Positions 54,701 through 62,290 of a stretch of 64,000 nt of DNA are shown one piece after another. The notes under the pieces were generated by a model. The model was not told the origin of the DNA. It was given only the letters and a program-made list of their open reading frames with translations, and searched no databases. The translations under genes were made by a program, and so were the position numbers. How positions within the stretch are numbered: position 1 is the stretch's first letter; each line of letters begins with the position of its first letter. This DNA comes from DATJFQ01 sp035492775 (GTDB lineage: Bacteria; Acidobacteriota; Vicinamibacteria; Vicinamibacterales; 2-12-FULL-66-21): NCBI GenBank assembly GCA_035492775.1, contig DATJIW010000103.1, positions 37,675 through 101,674 of the forward strand, written 5' to 3'.

Positions 54701-56842
54701 ATGATGAATCCGGCCCCGATTGCAGTACCCGAGCGCCTTCGCCGCCTGCCCGAACTCGCCATGGATCTCTGGTGGACGTGGAATCCGGACGCGCGCGAAG
54801 TGTTCCGCCAGCTCGACTACGAGCTATGGCGCGAGACGGCGCACAACCCGGTTCTGGTGCTTCACAAGATCGCGCAAGGCCAGCTCGACGCGCTGACCCA
54901 CGACGAGCGGTTTCTCGCGCTCTACGACGCGGCGATTGCCGCGCTGGACAACGCGCGCACCGCGCGCGATACGTGGTGGCAGCGAAATTTCAGCGACGCC
55001 ACGGGGCCGATTGCGTACTTCTCGGCGGAGTTCGCGCTGCATCAGTCGCTGCCGATCTACGCGGGAGGGCTCGGCGTCCTCGCCGGCGATCATTGCAAGG
55101 AAGCGAGCGACCTCGGGTTGCCGCTCATCGGCGTCGGCTTCATGTATCCGCAGGGATACTTCCATCAAAGCGTCTCCGCGGAAGGCTGGCAGCAGGAATC
55201 GTACGAAAAGCTGTCGTGGGCGGATGCCCCGATCGAGCCCGCCGTCACGCCCGAAGGAAACCCGTGCATCGTGCCGGTTCCGCTCGGCAATCGCAGCGTC
55301 CTCGTGCAGGTCTGGAGGGTTCGCCTCGGACGGGTGAAGCTGTACCTCCTCGACACGGACCTCGAAGAGAACGCGCCATGGGATCGTGATCTCTCCGCCC
55401 GCCTCTACGGCGGCGACCGTGAGACCCGCATCCAGCAGGAGATCATCCTGGGTGTCGGCGGCGTGCGGGCGCTGAAGGCGCTCGGGTCCTCACCGGCCGT
55501 ATGGCATCTGAACGAAGGCCACGCGGCGTTCGTCGTCCTGCAGCGCATCCGCGATTTGATCGAAGGCGGCCTGTCGTTCGATCAGGCGCTCGAAGAGGTG
55601 CGCCGGACGACGATCTTCACGACGCACACGCCTGTGCCGGCCGGCCACGACGCGTTCCCCTTCAACCTCGTCGAGACCCATCTGGCCGGCTGCTGGGGAA
55701 CGCTCGGCACGTATCGAGAGCGGTTCCTGCAGCTCGGTGCCTACGACAACGGGGTCGGCATGCAGTTCAACATGACCGCGCTCGCACTGCGGACCGCGAA
55801 CGGCGTCAACGCCGTGAGCCAGCTGCACGGCGTCGTCACGCGCGAGATGTGGGGACCGATCTGGCCGGGGACACCGGAAGATCAGCGTCCGGTTCGTGCG
55901 ATTACGAACGGCATCCACATGCCGACATGGCTGTCCGGCGAGATGGCGCGGCTCTTCGATCGCTATCTGCCGTCCGACTGGCGCGAGCGCCACGACGACC
56001 CGGCCGTCTGGCAGCGCGTCTTCGACATCCCGGACGAGGCGCTGTGGAGCGCGCGCAGCGCGTTGCGGCAGTATCTCTTCACGTTCATCCGAGAGCGCTC
56101 GCGCCAGCGGTGGCGCGACGAGCACGTCACCGCCGCCCGCGTCGTCGCGTCGGGCACACTGCTCGATCCTGGGGCGCTCACGATCGGCTTCGCCCGGCGG
56201 TTTACCGGCTACAAGCGTCCGGAGCTGATCTTCCGCGACTCCGAGCGGCTCCAGCGGATCCTGAACGCGCTCGGCCGGCCGGTGCAGATCGTGTTCGCGG
56301 GCAAGGCGCATCCCGCAGACGAAACCGGCAAGCATCACCTGCAGCAGGTCTACCGAAAGGCCGTCGACCCGGCGTTCGCAGGCCGTGTCGCGTTCGTGGA
56401 CGATTACGACCTGCACGTCGCGCATTTCCTCACGCAGGGCTGCGACGTTTGGCTCAACAATCCCCGCAAGCCGCTCGAGGCAAGCGGCACGAGCGGCATG
56501 AAGGCGTCGGTGAACGGCGTCCCTCATTTCTCGATCGGCGACGGCTGGTGGGCCGAGGGCTACACCGGCACGAACGGATGGCTCATCGACGCGCACGCGG
56601 GTGGCGGTGACCAGGACGCGCAGGACGCGGCGGATGCGAATGCGATTTACGACCTGCTCGAACGCGAGATCGTGCCCCGCTTCTACGATCGCGACCGCTC
56701 GAGCGGCGTTCCGCACCGGTGGCTGGAGGTCGTGCGGCAGGCGATCGCCACCGTCTCGCCGCGCTTCAGCGCGCGCCGGATGGTGAAGGAATACGCCGAA
56801 GACCTCTACGCGCCCGCCCTCGAGCAGCGCGCGCTCCGCTAG
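54701..56842 (+). CDS. glgP: Alpha-glucan (glycogen/maltodextrin) phosphorylase
   Basis: A 713-residue GT35 phosphorylase that releases glucose-1-phosphate from alpha-1,4-glucans using PLP. The N-terminal DUF3417-type segment (ELAMDLWWTWNPDAREVFRQLD) marks the shorter bacterial/archaeal type. It carries YFSAEFALHQSLPIYAGGLGVLAGD, WHLNEGHAAF and THTPVPAGHDAF in the first half, and FARRFTGYKRPELIF and EASGTSGMKASVNG near the C-terminus, the last holding the PLP Lys (about residue 600). TACACT (54670-54675) about 25 nt upstream is a possible -10. No other glycogen genes are adjacent. Confidence 0.95.
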   Translation: MMNPAPIAVPERLRRLPELAMDLWWTWNPDAREVFRQLDYELWRETAHNPVLVLHKIAQGQLDALTHDERFLALYDAAIAALDNARTARDTWWQRNFSDATGPIAYFSAEFALHQSLPIYAGGLGVLAGDHCKEASDLGLPLIGVGFMYPQGYFHQSVSAEGWQQESYEKLSWADAPIEPAVTPEGNPCIVPVPLGNRSVLVQVWRVRLGRVKLYLLDTDLEENAPWDRDLSARLYGGDRETRIQQEIILGVGGVRALKALGSSPAVWHLNEGHAAFVVLQRIRDLIEGGLSFDQALEEVRRTTIFTTHTPVPAGHDAFPFNLVETHLAGCWGTLGTYRERFLQLGAYDNGVGMQFNMTALALRTANGVNAVSQLHGVVTREMWGPIWPGTPEDQRPVRAITNGIHMPTWLSGEMARLFDRYLPSDWRERHDDPAVWQRVFDIPDEALWSARSALRQYLFTFIRERSRQRWRDEHVTAARVVASGTLLDPGALTIGFARRFTGYKRPELIFRDSERLQRILNALGRPVQIVFAGKAHPADETGKHHLQQVYRKAVDPAFAGRVAFVDDYDLHVAHFLTQGCDVWLNNPRKPLEASGTSGMKASVNGVPHFSIGDGWWAEGYTGTNGWLIDAHAGGGDQDAQDAADANAIYDLLEREIVPRFYDRDRSSGVPHRWLEVVRQAIATVSPRFSARRMVKEYAEDLYAPALEQRALR

Positions 56843-56900
56843 GTCCTGGACCACGAACCCGAACCACGCGCGACGGGCGACGGCTCTCGGACCCGTCTGC

Positions 56901-56906
56901 TAAACT
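56901..56906 (+). promoter_or_regulatory. -10-like TAAACT 6 nt before an SD-less ATG
   Basis: TAAACT ends exactly 6 nt upstream of the ATG at 56913, with no Shine-Dalgarno sequence in between. A leaderless transcript is expected. Confidence 0.4.
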
Positions 56907-56912
56907 GATCCC

Positions 56913-57371
56913 ATGCCACGCAAGTCTGTCGCCCAGTCGCGTTGCGCGCTGTGCGGCGCGAAGGAAATCTCGGAACCCCGCGGCGAAGAGCGGTACTGCC
57001 ACGACTGCTGGGACAAGAAGATCGCCGTCGAAGAAATCGTCGCGCGCGAGTTCGCGCTGAAGCGGTACATCCGCGCACATTCGGCCGAGAAATACCTTGT
57101 CTATCACTCCACGCTCAAGCGGCCCTGCGGGCAGTTGATCGTCGTGGACGATGGATACGATCTGTTCCTGACCGTGGTGCTGTACCCGACCTTTGCGTGG
57201 GACGAGGCCGCGTATCACCTCGAGGGAGACCCGGAAGGACGGACGTTCGCCGAGATCCTGGTCGACGTCATCGCAGCCGAGGTGATCGAGCCGTGGGGCG
57301 GCGGCAAATGGCACCTGGAGATTTTCCGCGCGTCGAATCCAGAACCCGAGGACTGGAACGGAGAGATGTAG
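56913..57371 (+). CDS. Zinc-ribbon protein of unknown function
   Basis: A 152-residue cytoplasmic protein. The N-terminus has a four-Cys zinc ribbon, CALC (11-14) and CHDC (29-32), followed by a mixed alpha/beta domain with many acidic and aromatic residues (LIVVDDGYDLFLTVVLYPTF...). I do not recognise the second domain. It stands between the phosphorylase and a small secreted protein, each with its own promoter-like hexamer, so no operon partner can be inferred. Confidence 0.7.
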   Translation: MPRKSVAQSRCALCGAKEISEPRGEERYCHDCWDKKIAVEEIVAREFALKRYIRAHSAEKYLVYHSTLKRPCGQLIVVDDGYDLFLTVVLYPTFAWDEAAYHLEGDPEGRTFAEILVDVIAAEVIEPWGGGKWHLEIFRASNPEPEDWNGEM

Positions 57372-57391
57372 CGACCGATGCTGCCGGGGCG

Positions 57392-57397
57392 TATAAT
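57392..57397 (+). promoter_or_regulatory. -10 TATAAT of the small secreted protein gene
   Basis: A perfect TATAAT in the context GCGTATAATGCGGC, like that before the BNR gene at 34515. It predicts a leader of about 40 nt with TGGAGGAGG ahead of the ATG at 57445. Confidence 0.5.
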
Positions 57398-57444
57398 GCG
57401 GCGCAAATCGCCGCAACCCCGGTTGCATCTCTGGAGGAGGTCGC

Positions 57445-57900
57445 ATGACACGCACCGCGCTCGCAGCCGCCGCGGTCCTCTCGACTCTGGCACTCGCCTC
57501 TCCCGCATGGGCTCAGGCCGCCAAACCCGCAACCCCGACCGCCGCCGCACCAGCCGCGCCCGCAAAATGGGTGAAACCCGTCAAGGGTACGGCCTCGATC
57601 GAAGTGATCCGCGGGCAATCGAAACGGGTCGGGAACGACATGGTCACGGATCTCAAGATCAAGAACACGTCGGACGGGCCGATCGCGCTGCTGCGTGTCG
57701 ACGAGATTTGGTACGACCACAAACTCAAGCAGGTCACCGGCGACAGCTACAGCTTTCATCGCCCCGTGAACGCCGGCGAAGTGGTTGACGTTACGCTGAA
57801 GTCCCCCGTGAAGCCGGACCTGTATCAGAGCCAGTACGCGTTCAGCCACGCGAACGGCAAGGTCGACGCGAAACAGGTCAAGAAATTCGACGCGAAGTAA
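57445..57900 (+). CDS. Small secreted protein of unknown function
   Basis: A 151-residue exported protein with a textbook signal peptide (about 1-23, cleavage after AWA), an Ala/Pro-rich linker, and one small beta-sandwich-like domain (about 42-145; KGTASIEVIRGQSKRV...MVTDLKIKNTSDGPIALLRVDEIWYD). The pattern of the last part resembles FxLYD-like domains that stabilise the main chain of 'intrinsic affinity' proteins; this is only a resemblance. A strong TGGAGGAGG ribosome site lies upstream. It ends at a perfect hairpin shared with the convergent gene. Confidence 0.75.
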   Translation: MTRTALAAAAVLSTLALASPAWAQAAKPATPTAAAPAAPAKWVKPVKGTASIEVIRGQSKRVGNDMVTDLKIKNTSDGPIALLRVDEIWYDHKLKQVTGDSYSFHRPVNAGEVVDVTLKSPVKPDLYQSQYAFSHANGKVDAKQVKKFDAK

Positions 57901-57910
57901 GACGGGGTTT

Positions 57911-57954
57911 CAGTCTCCAGTTCCAGTCGCCCTCAAGCCGGGAACTGGAGACTG
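57911..57954. terminator. Perfect 14-bp inverted repeat between convergent genes
   Basis: CAGTCTCCAGTTCC (57911-57924) and GGAACTGGAGACTG (57941-57954) are perfect complements with a 16-nt loop, sitting in the 63 nt between two convergent stop codons. It is well placed as a bidirectional terminator. Its right arm belongs to the same G-rich repeat family as 44403 and 62232. Confidence 0.65.
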
Positions 57955-57963
57955 GCAACTGGG

Positions 57964-58764
57964 CTACTTCGAATTTGTGTGTGCGGCGAGCTTCTCGGCC
58001 CACTCACCTGCCAGCGGCAGCTTCCACGCGCGACCTTTCCACGCCTGCCACAGGCACACGGCCCACGCCACCAGCAGCAGCACCCAGACGCCGCTCGCGA
58101 CCCGAACCATGACGGCGAGGCCGTTCGCCGAGAAGAACAGCGACGCGACAGCGATCGCATAGCACACGCCGACCGCTATCGCGAGCGCGCCGAGCGCTAT
58201 CACGGACTGCCAGGCGTGGAAGCGCACGAACGGCTGCGCGGGTTCAGCGACGAGCATGATCAGGCCGGAGACGGGACCGGCCAGGTACGACAGCAGCGCC
58301 GCGGTCCGGGGACGCAAGCCGGTATGCGTCCGCCGCGAGCGGGCTCCGTGCGCGATGCGCCCCGCCGGATCCGAAGGGGCGGCCTGGCGGGTCCGCCTTG
58401 CGTCAGTCCAGCGGATCTCCCCCGCGACTCGCGGGAGCGTGACGATATGGAACGGCGACGCGGGTGATAACGCCGGTCTCCGAGTGGACTCCGCGTCGGG
58501 AGACCGTTCGTCGACGACGAGCCGGGTGCCGCCTTCTTCCTCGACAGCACCGACGATCTCGATCGAATGCCCGGCACCTGGTTGAAGACCGGCGAAAGCG
58601 CCGGCGACGACGGACGACGCAAAGTCGACTGCGGGCGCGGCCGATCCGGGTCCCGCGTGCACGGCCCAGAGTGCGGCCCACTCGTCGGGCGACAGCGCCA
58701 GGACGCGGCGGCGATCCGTGATCCGGCTCTCGTCGCCTCTCGCAATCGTCGAGAGCCCGGTCAT
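57964..58764 (-). CDS. PrcB-like domain fused to a Tic20/DUF4870-like membrane domain
   Basis: A 266-residue protein. Residues about 35-115 match the C-terminal domain of PrcB-type proteins (VDFASSVVAGAFAG, GHSIEIVGAVEEEGGTRLVVDE, PFHIVTLPR), which were described as subunits of a trypsin-like protease complex. From about 150 a Tic20/DUF4870-type unit follows (RTAALLSYLAGPVSGLIMLV...FVRFHAWQSVI), with three or four helices and a short cytosolic tail. I know of no characterised protein with this combination. There is no signal peptide. Its ATG overlaps the stop of the TIGR03436 VWA gene, so they are co-expressed. Confidence 0.72.
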   Translation of the reverse strand: MTGLSTIARGDESRITDRRRVLALSPDEWAALWAVHAGPGSAAPAVDFASSVVAGAFAGLQPGAGHSIEIVGAVEEEGGTRLVVDERSPDAESTRRPALSPASPFHIVTLPRVAGEIRWTDARRTRQAAPSDPAGRIAHGARSRRTHTGLRPRTAALLSYLAGPVSGLIMLVAEPAQPFVRFHAWQSVIALGALAIAVGVCYAIAVASLFFSANGLAVMVRVASGVWVLLLVAWAVCLWQAWKGRAWKLPLAGEWAEKLAAHTNSK

Positions 58765-60857
58765 TGAATGCGGAACTCGATTTCGCGCATCACGCTGTCC
58801 CCCTTCCCCATCATTGACCTGGCTTCCAGCCGCAGGACATAGCGGCCCGGTGCGAGGCCGGTCAGTGGAATCGTACCGGTGTACCCGTAGCCGCCGAGAG
58901 CGCCCTTCAATTCGTCGTTACTGCGTTCGTCCGATTTGGTGAACATCACCTTGCCGTCGTCGGCCAGCACCGACGCCGTGATGCCCACGCGATGGGGTGT
59001 TTTCGGGAGGTTGTCGTAGACCTCAGCGAATACGGCGAGCTGATCGTTCTGCGGGAACTCGCGCATCGACGTCGGTGGGCCGGGCAGGACGTCCTTGAAT
59101 TCGTTTCCCGAGGGATCGGCGGAGGCCGTCGGCACGCGGGTGCCGGATGCCGACGTGATCACGATGCCGCTCATCGCGAGCGGCCCCTTCGAGAAGTCCG
59201 GTGCGTCGAAATCAAAGAAGACCGTGCCGAGCATCCCCCCGTTGGTCTCGCGCGCGCCGACGCGCAATGAGTACTTGCCAGGCGGCACCTGCAGGCGGCG
59301 CACGACGCGAAACCGACCCTTCGAAATCGCGTCATGGGTGGCGGGGCGCAGGCGCAGATTGAGGACGTCCTGGCCGCCGTCCTGGAACTTGCCTTTCTGG
59401 TCCATCGCGAGTGTCGCGATTTCGAGGTCATCGGTGAAAAGGCCGTCCGGCGATTGTTTGAACGGGAGCTTCGTCCCGTCGATCTCGAGCGAGATGGCGA
59501 CTGCGTCCTTCGGCGCGGCACCGCGGAACGGCGCGGCGAAGACGTGCAGCGTGAGCCCGCTCATGCCCACCGGGCTGTTCATCGCGTCCCGAAGTTCGGG
59601 CGAGCCTTTTCCTTCGGTTGTCTTGGGCGTCGCGACTTTGCCCTTCGGAGCGTAATACCCCTTGCGCGCGCGAATCGTCAATCCAGGCTTCAGCACCTTG
59701 ATCTGCACGCTTCGATACCTGCCGTCGTGGTTGTCGTTGGTCGGGTAGTAGCCGAGCACGTAATAGGAGCTGTTGTCGTCGAGGATGCGCGTGAACGCGG
59801 TATTGAAGTCGTTCTGGTTCAGCACCGCGAAGCCGCCCGTCTGGTCGGACAGCATGCGGAGATTGTCGTGCTGGACGCGCGTTTCTTCCATCAGTGTCGA
59901 CGTGCTGATCGAGTTGTCGTCCGGAAAGGACTGGATCTCGATGAGGTCCTCGGTTCCCGACGTGACCCCGCGCGGATCGACGCTGTAGATGCTGACGTTG
60001 GCGCGCGTGGCGGCCGCAATGGCCGTCTGCATCGAGTCCTGGACGTCGCGCGCGTACTTGCCTGCGAACGAATTGATGGTGTCGTAGTCGATGCCTTCGC
60101 TGAAGAACACCACGGCCTTTCGGCGCCCGTGAATCCCATCGAGGTAGTCCGCCAGCGCCTTCATCGTTTCGAGCGTGTTTCGGGCCTTCGCGTACCGCTC
60201 GACTTCGTTCGCGTCCGCCGATGCGGTGCTGATGCCGCCGCCGGAACCCGTGGCATTCCTGTAGTAGTCGTCCAGCTGCGCCGACGTGGCCGAATCGGCC
60301 TTCTGGCCGATCGCCCTGTCGATGGCGCGGAGTGCGAGCGTTCGATTGCTCGTGAAGTCCTGCACGCTCGAGGCGAACCCGGACGTGTCGATGACGGCGA
60401 CGAGATCGTTGGCGCCGACGTACCGGCTGACGAACAGCCTCGCGGCGGCGCGAACGCGCGCGGTCCGGGTCGGTGCGGTATGGAGGTCGTCCATTACCAG
60501 CACGAAGAGCCGCCCCTCGAAGGGACGCGCATTGGTCGACGTATCGGGCGGGATGGCCGCCTTTGCGAAGAGCGGCGGGTCGATTCGCTCCACTGGAATG
60601 TCGACGGTGGAAAACACGGTCAACGACTGGGGCTTGCCGTTCTCGCTGATTTCGAAGTCGTCCTTCGTCAGATTGCGGACGAATTTGCCCTGGGCATCGG
60701 TGACCTGGGCGTCGATCTCGACGTAGTTCACGTCGACTTTGAACGTCAGCGGCGGCTGCGGCGCCTGCGCCGCCTGCGGAGGGGCGGGCGCCTGCCGCGC
60801 AGACGGCAAGCCGACAAGAGAGAGAACGACGGCTGTTGTCACAAGGGTGTTGCGCAT
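58761..60857 (-). CDS. Secreted VWFA-related protein, Acidobacterial TIGR03436 type
   Basis: A 698-residue exported protein. A signal peptide (about 1-20) and Pro/Ala/Gln linker are followed by a short beta domain (TFKVDVNYVEIDAQVTD...FEISENGKPQSL) that is diagnostic of the acidobacterial VWFA family, then a VWA domain (about 120-370) with the MIDAS-like FVLVMDDLH. C-terminal beta-sandwich domains complete it. Such proteins are among the most expanded families in Acidobacteriota; function unknown, presumably surface adhesion or protein-protein contact. The start at 60857 is preferred to an upstream ATG because TATAAA lies directly before the latter. Confidence 0.92.
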   Translation of the reverse strand: MRNTLVTTAVVLSLVGLPSARQAPAPPQAAQAPQPPLTFKVDVNYVEIDAQVTDAQGKFVRNLTKDDFEISENGKPQSLTVFSTVDIPVERIDPPLFAKAAIPPDTSTNARPFEGRLFVLVMDDLHTAPTRTARVRAAARLFVSRYVGANDLVAVIDTSGFASSVQDFTSNRTLALRAIDRAIGQKADSATSAQLDDYYRNATGSGGGISTASADANEVERYAKARNTLETMKALADYLDGIHGRRKAVVFFSEGIDYDTINSFAGKYARDVQDSMQTAIAAATRANVSIYSVDPRGVTSGTEDLIEIQSFPDDNSISTSTLMEETRVQHDNLRMLSDQTGGFAVLNQNDFNTAFTRILDDNSSYYVLGYYPTNDNHDGRYRSVQIKVLKPGLTIRARKGYYAPKGKVATPKTTEGKGSPELRDAMNSPVGMSGLTLHVFAAPFRGAAPKDAVAISLEIDGTKLPFKQSPDGLFTDDLEIATLAMDQKGKFQDGGQDVLNLRLRPATHDAISKGRFRVVRRLQVPPGKYSLRVGARETNGGMLGTVFFDFDAPDFSKGPLAMSGIVITSASGTRVPTASADPSGNEFKDVLPGPPTSMREFPQNDQLAVFAEVYDNLPKTPHRVGITASVLADDGKVMFTKSDERSNDELKGALGGYGYTGTIPLTGLAPGRYVLRLEARSMMGKGDSVMREIEFRIQ

Positions 60858-61035
60858 ATAGAGCTCTGGTATCGCTCCCGACATCTTTATACGTTCGGGG
60901 CAGTTCTTCCGTGACACTCGATTGGACGACGGCCGCCGGCCAGCGGTCAATGGCCGACGACGGTTCAGATTAACAACCGGGGGCGCAACAGGTTAGGCTG
61001 CAGCCCATCCAGACCGCGCCAAGCCGGGAACCGTC

Positions 61036-61041
61036 TATACT
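61036..61041 (+). promoter_or_regulatory. -10 TATACT 6 nt before an SD-less ATG
   Basis: TATACT ends exactly 6 nt before the ATG at 61048 and no Shine-Dalgarno sequence is present, so transcription would start at the A of the start codon. Confidence 0.45.
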
Positions 61042-61047
61042 CACTAC

Positions 61048-62226
61048 ATGGCGATTGAGATCAGCGCCGTCCAGCAGGCGCTCAAGGAAGACGGCCTGGA
61101 CGGATGGCTCCTGTACGATTTTCACGGGTCGAATCCAATCGCACGGCGTCTGACCGGCCTCGACGAGCAGGGCAAGATCACGACGCGCCGCTGGTACTAT
61201 CTCATTCCCGCGAACGGCGAACCGCGCAAATTGGTACACGCGATCGAATCCTTCAATCTCGATCACCTGCCCGGGACGAAAACGGTCTATTCCCAGAGGG
61301 AAACGCTGGCAACTGGTCTCAAGAAGATCCTCAACGGCGCCCAGCGCGTGGCGATGGAATATTCGCCGGGAAATGCCATCCCCTACGTATCGCGTGTGGA
61401 TGCCGGCACCGTCGAAGCGGTCCGGGCCGCCGGCGCCGACGTCGCGTCGTCGGGAGACCTGATCCAGCGGTTCGAGGCAATCTGGTCGGATGAGGCGCTG
61501 GAGACACACCGCCGGGCTTCCGGCGTCCTGTATCAGGTGAAGGACCGCGCGTTCGACATGATTCGCCAGGCACGGGCCGCAGGACGGGCGGTGACCGAAG
61601 TGGACGTGCAGCAGGCGATGCTCGGATGGTTCGAAGAGGAAGGGCTCGTCACCGACGCCCCACCGAACGTCTCCGCGCAGGAGCACGCCGGCAACCCCCA
61701 CTACATGCCGGACCGGTCGCACGACCGGCGAATCGGGGACAACGAGGTCGTCCTGTTGGACCTGTGGGGCAAGCTACCGACTCCCGGCGCGGTCTTTGCT
61801 GACATCACCTGGGTCGGTTTTACAGGCTCGAGCGTGCCGGACCGATACGTAACAGCGTTCAACGCGGCGCGCGACGGTCGCGATGCCGCCGTGGCGCTGG
61901 TGCGGAAGGCGACCGCCGAAGGCCGGGAATTGCGCGGGTTCGAGGTCGATCGGGCCTGCCGTGACGTGCTCGAGCGCGCAGGGTTCGGCTCGGCATTTAT
62001 CCATCGGACCGGACACAGCCTTGGCACCGACGTGCACGGCAACGGCGTCCATATGGACGACTTCGAGACACATGACGAGCGCCGGCTGATTCCCGGGACG
62101 GGGTTCACGATCGAGCCGGGGGTTTATACGTCGGAATTCGGCGTCCGGACCGAGATCAACATGTTCATCGGCGAGCGCGAGGCGCCCGTCACGGGACCGA
62201 TGCAGACGGAGTTCGTGCTTTTGTAA
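61048..62226 (+). CDS. M24-family metallopeptidase (Xaa-Pro aminopeptidase-like)
   Basis: A 392-residue cytoplasmic peptidase of the pita-bread fold. It has an N-terminal creatinase-like domain (about 1-150) and a catalytic domain with all five metal ligands: Asp238 and Asp252 (LLDLWG, FADITW), His323 in HRTGHSLG, Glu356 in IEPGVY and Glu369 in RTEINMF. It probably removes the residue before Pro in peptides that the exported peptidases produce. No signal peptide. An adjacent TATACT suggests a leaderless mRNA. DegP follows 64 nt downstream, separated by a G-rich repeat. Confidence 0.93.
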   Translation: MAIEISAVQQALKEDGLDGWLLYDFHGSNPIARRLTGLDEQGKITTRRWYYLIPANGEPRKLVHAIESFNLDHLPGTKTVYSQRETLATGLKKILNGAQRVAMEYSPGNAIPYVSRVDAGTVEAVRAAGADVASSGDLIQRFEAIWSDEALETHRRASGVLYQVKDRAFDMIRQARAAGRAVTEVDVQQAMLGWFEEEGLVTDAPPNVSAQEHAGNPHYMPDRSHDRRIGDNEVVLLDLWGKLPTPGAVFADITWVGFTGSSVPDRYVTAFNAARDGRDAAVALVRKATAEGRELRGFEVDRACRDVLERAGFGSAFIHRTGHSLGTDVHGNGVHMDDFETHDERRLIPGTGFTIEPGVYTSEFGVRTEINMFIGEREAPVTGPMQTEFVLL

Positions 62227-62231
62227 GCTGA

Positions 62232-62285
62232 TAGCTGGAGGGCTGCCAGCTGGAGGCTGGAATCTGGGAACTGGAAGCCGGGAGT
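62232..62285. repeat. G-rich CTGGAG/GGGAACTGG degenerate repeat
   Basis: The gap between the M24 and DegP genes contains imperfect repeats of the form (A/G)GCTGGAGG, CTGGAATCTGGGAACTGGAAG. It resembles the arm at 57941 and the AT-variant at 44403. The last copy ends 6 nt before the DegP ATG. Confidence 0.55.
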
Positions 62286-62290
62286 AATAC

